Positions 1-6,021 of a stretch of DNA of 18,842 bases are shown piece after piece; position 1 is the first letter of the stretch; each line of letters opens with the position of its first letter. Source of the stretch: CAMDBL01 sp964498125. Its GTDB lineage: Bacteria; Pseudomonadota; Alphaproteobacteria; Rhizobiales; Hyphomicrobiaceae. Both the position numbers and the translations under genes were made by a program. The notes under the pieces were generated by a model that had not been told where the DNA came from, did not search any database, and saw only the letters and a program-made list of their open reading frames with translations. The stretch covers positions 1-18,842 of the forward strand of contig CAZCGE010000006.1 in NCBI GenBank assembly GCA_964498125.1, read 5' to 3'.

Positions 1-28
1 CTTTCGCTCCGGCCCGATCATCGCAAGC

Positions 29-40
29 CCGGGCGCCCGG
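29..40. promoter_or_regulatory. GC-rich palindrome upstream of first permease
   Basis: A perfect 12-bp palindrome, CCGGGCGCCCGG, lies about 60 bp before the first permease gene. In many sugar ABC operons a hairpin lies between the binding-protein gene and the permease genes and lowers expression of the latter. That gene, if present, would lie left of the window, so the regulatory role is inference. No T-run follows. Confidence 0.3.
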
Positions 41-100
41 CAATGGATCACCGCCGATGGTGGCCGCTCGGTTCGTGTATTTTTTGGAGTTCAAGTCGAC

Positions 101-1030
101 ATGGCAGTAACGACCGCGAGTTCGGGCGAGGTGGTGATCGCCAAACCGAAATGGCGACCGCTGGAGGGCGAGGGCAACCTGGCGCTGCTGCTGCTGCTGC
201 CGACGCTGACGCTGCTCGGCCTGTTCATCGCCTACCCGTTCGTGAAGGGCATCCTGCTGGCGGTGCAGAATACGCGCGTCGGCATCCCTGGCGAGTTCGT
301 CGGCTTCGAGAACTTCGCCCGCCTGCTGGCTGACCCGATCTTTCACGCGGTGGTGTGGAATACCTGCCTCTATACACTGGTCACGACGATCTTCAAGCTG
401 GCGCTCGGCCTGTGGCTGGCGCTGCTGCTCAATCGCGATTTCAAGTTCAAGGCGTTCACCCGCGCCTTCATCCTGCTGCCGTTCATCGTGCCGACCGTGC
501 TGGCCTGCTTCGCCTGGAAGTGGATGTTCGATCCGACCTTCAGCGTGCTCAATTGGATCTTGTACAGGCTCGGCGTCATCACCAGCGCCATCAACTGGCT
601 CGGCGACGGCGATCTCGCCATGCTGTCGATCATCATCGTCAACATCTGGCGCGGCGTGCCGTTCTTCGCCATCTCGCTGATGGCCGGGCTGCAGACCATC
701 AGCCCCGATCTCGGCGAGGCGGCGGCCATCGACGGCGCCAAACCGCTGCAGCGCTTCTGGTACATCACCTGGCCGCTGCTGCTGCCGGTGACCATGGTTG
801 TCGTGCTGTTCTCGGTGATCCAGACCTTCGCCGACTTCCAGATCGTCTACGTCATGACCGGCGGCGGCCCGGCCAACGCCACGCACCTGTTCGCCACCTA
901 CGCCTACCAGCTCGGCATCGGCACCGGCCTGCTCAGCCAAGGCGCCGCCGTATCGCTGGCGATGTTCCCGATCCTGTTCGGCATCGTCATCTTCCAGCTC
1001 ATGTACATCCGTCGCGTGGAAACGCGCTAA
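101..1030 (+). CDS. Carbohydrate ABC transporter permease, MalF/UgpA-like
   Basis: This is one of two inner-membrane permease subunits of a CUT1-type sugar or polyol importer, 309 residues long. An N-terminal membrane helix (about residues 26-50, LALLLLLPTLTLLGLFIAYP) is followed by about five more. The cytoplasmic EAA loop that docks on the ATPase is visible around residues 207-220 (EAAAIDGAKPLQRF) just before the last helices, the usual family layout. The ATG start is preceded by TTGGAG about 10 bp upstream. The second permease gene begins 25 bp after the stop, so the two are co-transcribed. The periplasmic binding protein is not visible and probably lies upstream of the window. The substrate cannot be read from the permease; sugar, polyol or glycerol phosphate are all possible. 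Confidence 0.93.
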   Translation: MAVTTASSGEVVIAKPKWRPLEGEGNLALLLLLPTLTLLGLFIAYPFVKGILLAVQNTRVGIPGEFVGFENFARLLADPIFHAVVWNTCLYTLVTTIFKLALGLWLALLLNRDFKFKAFTRAFILLPFIVPTVLACFAWKWMFDPTFSVLNWILYRLGVITSAINWLGDGDLAMLSIIIVNIWRGVPFFAISLMAGLQTISPDLGEAAAIDGAKPLQRFWYITWPLLLPVTMVVVLFSVIQTFADFQIVYVMTGGGPANATHLFATYAYQLGIGTGLLSQGAAVSLAMFPILFGIVIFQLMYIRRVETR

Positions 1031-1055
1031 TGCCAGGCTTCGTGGAGACCCGCTG

Positions 1056-1907
1056 ATGATTGAAGGTGCAATCTGGCGCCGGTGGGTCTACTTCCGCTTA
1101 CCCGTGGCTTTGTTCCTGATTTTCCTGCTGTTCCCGTTCTACTGGATGATCATCACCACATTCCGGCCGGATGGCGAGCTCTACCGCCCGTGGCGCGCGG
1201 CCAACTACACGCCGTTCTGGACCTGGAACCCGACGACGGTGCACCTCAAGTATCTGTTCGGCGAGACCACGTTCATGATCTGGATGTGGAACACGACATT
1301 CATCGCCGTGGTCGCGACGGCGATCTCGCTGGTGTGCGGCGTGCTCGCCGGCTATGCGCTGTCGCGGCTGAACTTCAAGCTGGCGGGCCTGCTCGGCACG
1401 ACAATTTTCGTCACCTACCTGGTGCCGCAGACGCTGCTGTTCATTCCGCTCTCGGAGATCATCCGCAGTTATCAGATCGGCGACACGCCGTGGGCGCTGA
1501 TCCTGACTTATCCGACGTTCCTGATCCCGTTCACCACCTGGCTGATGATGGGTTATTTCAAGGCCGTCCCTAAGGAGCTGGAGGAGTGCGCGCGCATCGA
1601 CGGCGCCTCGCGCTGGCAGGCGATGCTGTACATCATCATCCCCGTCGCCGTGCCGGGCATCCTGTCGGCCATGATCTTCGCGTTCACGCTGTCCTGGAAC
1701 GAGTTCATCTATGCGCTGGTGTTCCTGTCCTCGCCCGAGCAGAAGACGGTGCCGGTCGGCGTCGTGTCCGAGCTGATCCGCGGCGACGTGTTCTTCTGGG
1801 GGCCGCTGATGGCGGGGGCTCTGCTCGGCTCGATTCCGGTGGCCATCGCCTACTCTTTCTTCGTCGAACACTACGTCTCTGGACTGACGGGGTCGGTGAA
1901 GGGATGA
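1056..1907 (+). CDS. Carbohydrate ABC transporter permease, MalG/UgpE-like
   Basis: This is the second inner-membrane subunit of the importer, 283 residues. An N-terminal helix (about 13-35, LPVALFLIFLLFPFYWMIIT) with the FYWMI pattern is typical of MalG-type subunits. The EAA loop is a variant form, EECARIDGASRWQ, about 60-90 residues before the C-terminus, and the protein ends in a basic tail, as is common in this family. The ATG start follows the first permease by 25 bp. The stop codon lies 4 bp before the TTG start of a toxin-like ORF, so the permease reads directly into an unrelated cassette. The ATPase that normally completes the complex comes only 731 bp later. Confidence 0.93.
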   Translation: MIEGAIWRRWVYFRLPVALFLIFLLFPFYWMIITTFRPDGELYRPWRAANYTPFWTWNPTTVHLKYLFGETTFMIWMWNTTFIAVVATAISLVCGVLAGYALSRLNFKLAGLLGTTIFVTYLVPQTLLFIPLSEIIRSYQIGDTPWALILTYPTFLIPFTTWLMMGYFKAVPKELEECARIDGASRWQAMLYIIIPVAVPGILSAMIFAFTLSWNEFIYALVFLSSPEQKTVPVGVVSELIRGDVFFWGPLMAGALLGSIPVAIAYSFFVEHYVSGLTGSVKG

Positions 1908-1911
1908 TAGG

Positions 1912-2181
1912 TTGGCGAACAATGACGAAGGGCAAGCAAGACCACCGACCGGCTCTCTGCCCATCGACAAGTCACCATGGTCGGGAGACCATGGGCGGAT
2001 CAAGGAAGCGCTTGGTGTACGTGGCGCCGGAAATGTATACATCGACCGAAACGACAACGTCTGGTTAGAACGCCCTGATGGCAGATGGACAAACCACGGT
2101 ACGGCGTCGGCCTACACGGGCTCAGGAAAGCCCCGGGGGCGGCGCGGCAAGGATCGCAAGTCGCGCCGGCGGCAGCAGTAG
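1912..2181 (+). CDS. Orphan toxin-domain-like small protein
   Basis: This is an 89-residue basic protein read from a TTG start with GAAGGGA about 7 bp upstream. An in-frame TGA at 1897-1899 rules out a longer N-terminus. The core (residues 22-82) has the pattern PWSGDHGRIKEALG, then NVYIDRNDNVWLERPDGRW, then NHG and a final YTGSGKPRGRRGKDR. As far as I recall, this resembles the short catalytic tips at the C-termini of RHS or filamentous-hemagglutinin polymorphic toxins. I cannot name the Pfam family. Candidate active residues are D26, H27, H62 and the K/R cluster at 73-85. No signal peptide or delivery domain is present, so it is a free-standing domain or a relic. The next gene, 10 bp downstream, looks like a partner immunity gene. 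A toxin role is inference. Confidence 0.6.
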   Translation: MANNDEGQARPPTGSLPIDKSPWSGDHGRIKEALGVRGAGNVYIDRNDNVWLERPDGRWTNHGTASAYTGSGKPRGRRGKDRKSRRRQQ

Positions 2182-2191
2182 GCGGCCCCGG

Positions 2192-2611
2192 TTGTCGCGA
2201 AAGTGCACCTCGCGCATCCGCCTGCTGATCGTCCATCCGAGCCTCGCACCAGAATCCATTACCAAGGCCCTTGGCATGAAACCCAACCGGGCATGGAAGG
2301 GTGGCCACCCTCGGACGACGCCCGATGGCAACTCACTGCCTGGCAAATGGCCAGACTCGCGCTGGAACTACTCATTCGACGATCTCGATGGATTGCAAAT
2401 CCATGAATCAGTCGAGGGGGCCTTGAGGCAAATCGCCTCGAACCAACGCTTTTGGTCCGAATTGAATGGGACCGGCGGAAGCGGGGAGTTGATCCTCAGC
2501 CTGACGGGCGAGGCGTATCAGGGTGATTCGGTTCGCCCGGACCTGCTTCGACGGCTCGCCGCACTCGGTATCGGCCTCGGAATCGAAATTTACGCCATCC
2601 CGCAAAACTGA
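2192..2611 (+). CDS. DUF4279-like protein, candidate immunity partner
   Basis: This is a 139-residue soluble protein. The frame is open from 2078, but the part before 2192 overlaps the preceding gene and is arginine-rich shadow sequence, so I chose the TTG at 2192. It is preceded by AGGCGG with 6 bp spacing and directly precedes the conserved core. The core reads LLIVHPSLAPESITKALG, then RAWKGGHPRTTP and a tryptophan-containing strand (SRWNYSF), matching my recollection of the DUF4279 pattern. The C-terminus alternates sheet and helix (ELILSLTGEAY, LLRRLAALGIGLGIEIYAI). Proteins of this kind occur beside polymorphic toxin tips, and the position 10 bp after a toxin-like ORF supports an immunity role by inference. 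The ATPase gene follows after 27 bp. Confidence 0.6.
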   Translation: MSRKCTSRIRLLIVHPSLAPESITKALGMKPNRAWKGGHPRTTPDGNSLPGKWPDSRWNYSFDDLDGLQIHESVEGALRQIASNQRFWSELNGTGGSGELILSLTGEAYQGDSVRPDLLRRLAALGIGLGIEIYAIPQN

Positions 2612-2638
2612 AGTCGCATCGGAAAAAGAACCCGCTCC

Positions 2639-3730
2639 ATGTCAAACGTATCGATCCGTCAGGTCCACAAGCACTACGCCGACTTCCATGCCGTCAAGGG
2701 CGTATCGCTGGAGATCAAGGACAAGGAGTTCGTCGTGCTGGTCGGGCCATCGGGCTGCGGCAAGACGACGACGCTCAGAATGGTCGCCGGCCTCGAGAGC
2801 ATCACCGAAGGCGATATCCTGATCGGCAACACGGTGGTCAACGAATTGCCGCCGATGGACCGCGACATCGCCATGGTGTTCCAGAACTACGCGCTCTATC
2901 CGCACATGAGCGTCTACGACAACATGGCGTTCGGCCTGAAGATGCGCAAGTTCGCCAAGCCCGAGATCGAAAAGCGCGTCAAGAACGCCGCCTCGATTCT
3001 CGGCATCACGGAGCATCTGCATCGCAAGCCGCGCATGCTGTCGGGTGGCCAGCGCCAGCGCGTCGCCCTCGGCCGCGCCATCGTCCGCAATCCCCAGGTG
3101 TTCCTGTTCGACGAGCCGCTCTCCAACCTCGACGCCAAGCTGCGCGTGCAGATGCGCGTCGAGATCAAGAAACTGCACCAGAGGCTCGCCACCACGTCGA
3201 TCTACGTCACTCACGACCAGGTCGAGGCGATGACGCTCGGTGACCGCGTCGTGGTCATGAAGGATGGCCTGATCCAGCAGGTCGGCGAGCCGCTGGAGCT
3301 TTACAACAATCCGGCCAACAAGTACGTGGCGGGCTTCATCGGCTCGCCGGCGATGAATTTCGCCAACGTGACGATCCGGGAAAATGGTGGTGCGCTTTTC
3401 GCCGAAAACGAGACCATGAAGATCAAGGTGCCCGACGCGATCGCGGCCCGCATGGGCGCGCGACACAACAAGGGTGCCACGCTCGGCATCCGGCCCGAGG
3501 ATCTCAGGATGGCCAATGGCTCAGATGCAGCCGAGCTGACCTTCGAGGCGATCGTCGAGGTGGCCGAGCAATTGGGCTCCGAAATCATCCTCGATCTCAC
3601 GGCCGGCAGCAGCAGCATGGTCGCGAGTGTCGAGCCGACGGTGCGCGTCAAGCCACAGGAGAAGGTGCGTCTGGCCATCAATCCGGCGGGTTTGCGCTTC
3701 TTCGACGGGGAGACCGAGGCAGCGATTTGA
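2639..3730 (+). CDS. Carbohydrate ABC transporter ATPase, MalK/UgpC-like
   Basis: This is the cytoplasmic ATPase that powers the importer, 363 residues, the normal length for CUT1 ATPases. All motifs are intact: Walker A GPSGCGKT (36-43), Q-loop in FQNYALYPHMSV (Q82), signature LSGGQRQR (134-141), Walker B VFLFDEP (154-160), D-loop SNLDA and H-loop THDQ (H192). From about residue 235 the regulatory OB/TOBE-type C-terminal domain follows (NKYVAGFIGSPAMNF, LGIRPEDL), which sets it apart from amino-acid or peptide ATPases. The ATG is preceded only by a purine-rich GGAAAAAGAA. It belongs functionally with the permeases at 101-1907 although the toxin-like cassette separates them. Confidence 0.95.
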   Translation: MSNVSIRQVHKHYADFHAVKGVSLEIKDKEFVVLVGPSGCGKTTTLRMVAGLESITEGDILIGNTVVNELPPMDRDIAMVFQNYALYPHMSVYDNMAFGLKMRKFAKPEIEKRVKNAASILGITEHLHRKPRMLSGGQRQRVALGRAIVRNPQVFLFDEPLSNLDAKLRVQMRVEIKKLHQRLATTSIYVTHDQVEAMTLGDRVVVMKDGLIQQVGEPLELYNNPANKYVAGFIGSPAMNFANVTIRENGGALFAENETMKIKVPDAIAARMGARHNKGATLGIRPEDLRMANGSDAAELTFEAIVEVAEQLGSEIILDLTAGSSSMVASVEPTVRVKPQEKVRLAINPAGLRFFDGETEAAI

Positions 3731-3796
3731 AAGTCCGCGACGACGTTGGCCTGAACGCTGGTATGCGGTCAATCGATCGAAAAGGAGCAGCAGCAG

Positions 3797-5155
3797 ATGA
3801 ATCTCCATTGGCTCATGCAGGCTCGCGCGGCCGCCGGAAAACCTGTCACCGTCGGGCTGATCGGCGCCGGTAAATTCGGCAGCATGTTTCTCACGCAAGT
3901 GCCCTCGACTGAAGGCCTGCACCTCGTCGGCATCGCCGACCTGATGCCTGATCGGGCGCGCGAGCGATTGAGCGTATGCGGCTGGAAATCCGGCCGCTCC
4001 GATGCCAAATCGATCGATGATGCGCTCAAGAGCGGCAAGACGGTGATCACCGACGATGCGATGTCGCTCATCACATGCGATGCGATCGAGGTGATCATCG
4101 AGGCGACGGGAGATCCAGCCAACGGCATTCGCTTCGCACTTGCCGCGATCGAGCACGGCAAGCACATCGTCATGGTCAACGTCGAGGCCGACGCGCTGGC
4201 CGGCCCGCTGCTGGCGCGTCGCGCGGCGGAAAAAGGCGTGGTCTACTCCCTCGCCTGGGGCGATCAGCCCGCGCTCGTGTGCGAGCACGTGGACTGGGCC
4301 CGTGCATGCGGTTTCAAGGTGATCGCTGCCGGCAAGGGGACGCGTTATGAGCCGTCCTATCACCGCTCGACGCCAGATAGCGTATGGGACATCCTCGACC
4401 AGTACCTGGTCATTGCCGATCGCAAGATGATCAATCCGAAGATGTTCAATTCATTCGTGGACGGCACGAAGTCCGGCATTGAAATGACGGCGATCTGCAA
4501 CGCCACCGGATTGGTCCCGCAGACCGAGGGCCTCGCCTTCCCACCCTCGAGCCGGTATGAATTGGCCGACGTCTGCAAACCAAAGGCCGATGGCGGTACG
4601 CTTGAAAAGGCCGGAGTTACCGAAGTCGTCTCGTCGCGTTATCACGATGGGCGCGACGTTCCCAACAATCTCGTCATGGGGACCTATGTCGTTTTCGAGG
4701 GCGAGACGGAGTACGCGCGCCAGTGTTTCAAAGAGTACCATTTGCTTCCGGATTCCTCCGGCCGCTATGCCGCACTCTACCGCCCGACGCACATGATCGG
4801 GCTCGAGCTTGGCATATCGGTCGCCTCGGTTGCGCTGCGCAAGGAGCCAACGGGGGTGCCGCGCTGCTTCAACTCGGACGTCGTGGCGACGGCCAAGCGC
4901 AAGCTGAAGAAGGGTGAAATCCTCGATGGCGAGGGCGGCTTCCTCGTTTGGGGCAAGCAGACATCGGCCGCCACCTCACTGCAGGAGGGCTACCTGCCGC
5001 TCGGACTTGCAAGCCACGTCAAATTGAAGACCGATATCGCCGAGGGCCAACGCATCAAATGGAGCGATGTCGACTTCGACACCGCGGATGCAGCCGTGAA
5101 GTTCCGCCGGGAAATGGAGGCGGCGTTCGGGCGCCAAAATGCCACCGCAACATGA
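3797..5155 (+). CDS. NAD(P)-dependent dehydrogenase with SAF-like C-terminus
   Basis: This is a 452-residue cytoplasmic oxidoreductase. The N-terminus carries a Rossmann dinucleotide-binding site, VGLIGAGKFGSMF, with GxGxxG at residues 23-28. A homoserine-dehydrogenase-like or Gfo/Idh/MocA-like fold follows (EVIIEATGDP, then GKHIVMVNVEADAL). The last ~90 residues (KRKLKKGEILDGEGG, IAEGQRIKWSDVDFD) resemble a SAF or antifreeze-like domain, found in several sugar-acid enzymes. AGGAGCAGCAGCAG lies before the ATG. It follows the ATPase by 66 bp and is probably the last gene of the operon, so it likely acts on the imported carbohydrate or polyol. Proteins of this type are often labelled homoserine dehydrogenase; the sugar transporter context argues against amino-acid synthesis. 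Substrate unknown. Confidence 0.85.
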   Translation: MNLHWLMQARAAAGKPVTVGLIGAGKFGSMFLTQVPSTEGLHLVGIADLMPDRARERLSVCGWKSGRSDAKSIDDALKSGKTVITDDAMSLITCDAIEVIIEATGDPANGIRFALAAIEHGKHIVMVNVEADALAGPLLARRAAEKGVVYSLAWGDQPALVCEHVDWARACGFKVIAAGKGTRYEPSYHRSTPDSVWDILDQYLVIADRKMINPKMFNSFVDGTKSGIEMTAICNATGLVPQTEGLAFPPSSRYELADVCKPKADGGTLEKAGVTEVVSSRYHDGRDVPNNLVMGTYVVFEGETEYARQCFKEYHLLPDSSGRYAALYRPTHMIGLELGISVASVALRKEPTGVPRCFNSDVVATAKRKLKKGEILDGEGGFLVWGKQTSAATSLQEGYLPLGLASHVKLKTDIAEGQRIKWSDVDFDTADAAVKFRREMEAAFGRQNATAT

Positions 5156-5206
5156 TCAATGCGGCGCAACCAGCACCCAGCCGATCAGCTAACCCGCTGA
5201 ACGGCC

Positions 5207-5251
5207 TGGCTGGGGCGGGAGGGCTCGAACCTCCGAATGGCGGAACCAAAA
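5207..5251 (-). other. 3' half of tRNA-Gln(TTG), possible attachment site
   Basis: Read on the minus strand, this 45-bp segment contains the anticodon loop TTTTGGT with anticodon TTG, the 3' strand of the anticodon stem TCCGC and a 5-base variable loop CATTC. It continues with a perfect T-arm (GGAGG, loop TTCGAGC, CCTCC), the acceptor 3' strand CGCCCCA, discriminator G and an encoded CCA. The order and sequence fit bacterial tRNA-Gln. The sequence before the loop (TCGTC) cannot pair with TCCGC, and no D-arm or 5' acceptor strand (TGGGGCG) follows at the expected distance. The homology therefore stops at the anticodon loop, a usual crossover site for tyrosine-recombinase elements. By orientation, an inserted element would extend to the right and the intact tRNA-Gln would lie at its far end, outside the window. 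Confidence 0.75.
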
Positions 5252-5555
5252 GACGAAGATGAAGTTCGGAATATCGCAATATCAACAAGTTAAGCGGGCG
5301 CCCGTTGCAACAAGTGCCCCTCAGTGCAGCACGGTGTGGGACCCAAACCCGCAATTTTCACGCAGACCACGACCCCAAGTCCACAAGCGGGGGATAGTTC
5401 AATGTTTTCAATGGCCATTCTGACCCGCCGTGTCCTGCCCCGGTGATCGGGCCGCAATGGCTTATCTGTCAAGTCAGAATGCAGGGCGTGACGAGGGTGC
5501 CAGGCGTCGAAGGCCGCCGCTCGTCTGGACGCGTCGAGGGACGTGGTCCTCGCCT

Positions 5556-5675
5556 TCAGGCGAGGTGCGTCTTGAAGAAGGCGATCGTTCGCTCCCAGGC
5601 GAGCTTTGCCGACGCCTCGTGGTAGCGCGGCGTCGTGACGGACTCCCACTCCCACCTCCTATCCAATTGTCAGCA
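5556..5675 (-). pseudogene. C-terminal remnant of a dienelactone hydrolase-like gene
   Basis: A minus-strand frame ending at TGA 5556-5558 reads SVTTPRYHEASAKLAWERT followed by IAFFKTHLA and stop. This matches my recollection of the C-terminal helix of dienelactone hydrolase family proteins, whose usual end is AWxRTLxFFxxHL. The frame is blocked by a stop just upstream (about 5676-5678). No nucleophile motif (GxCxG) or catalytic Asp/His region is seen, so only about 39 codons are left of a protein usually over 220 residues long. It is a truncated relic, consistent with deletion or insertion in this decayed stretch. Confidence 0.5.
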
Positions 5676-6021
5676 TGCCTCAGCGCTCGCAGCCAGGTGG
5701 CAAGGGCACTCGTGGCGGAGCCGTACTCGCCACAGTCGAAGAACCTCAGGATGCGGCAAGTCGAGCAACGAGGCGGGCGCGCGTCCGCTTATCACCCGAT
5801 CACATCGGCAGCATGCTGAACCACGTATTTCTGCTTGGGGCCAACGAATCCTTCACAAGTGCGGACTCCATTCAGGATATCACGACGCACACGGGTTGTT
5901 TGACGGCAACGTGCCCGGTGTTCGACCAGATTGGCGGCTGTCGTCGGCCAATTCGAGATGTGCGACGACGCCCCGGCGCCAGCAGATGTACAGGGCACGG
6001 GTGCAGGCGGCGGCCTGCGGT

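Larger units (their letters stand above)
5156..6021. other. Gene-poor region with remnants
   Basis: About 865 bp separate the dehydrogenase from the convergent membrane-protein gene. The stretch holds a tRNA-Gln 3' fragment and the tail of a dienelactone-hydrolase-like gene, listed separately. Short open frames on both strands (for example 5792-5998 minus and 5675-6112 plus) have no recognisable domain and no good ribosome site. I read the region as decayed sequence. No clear terminator hairpin follows the dehydrogenase stop. Confidence 0.5.

Noticed and set aside
1098..2057. 319-codon minus-strand open frame opposite the second permease
   Set aside because: Arg/His/Glu-rich shadow of a clear permease gene.
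5207..5300. Complete tRNA-Gln gene
   Set aside because: The 5' acceptor strand, D-arm and 5' anticodon stem strand are missing; only the 3' half is supported.
5792..5998. 68-codon minus-strand frame in the decayed region
   Set aside because: No ribosome site and no recognisable domain. A degraded gene piece is possible but cannot be supported.
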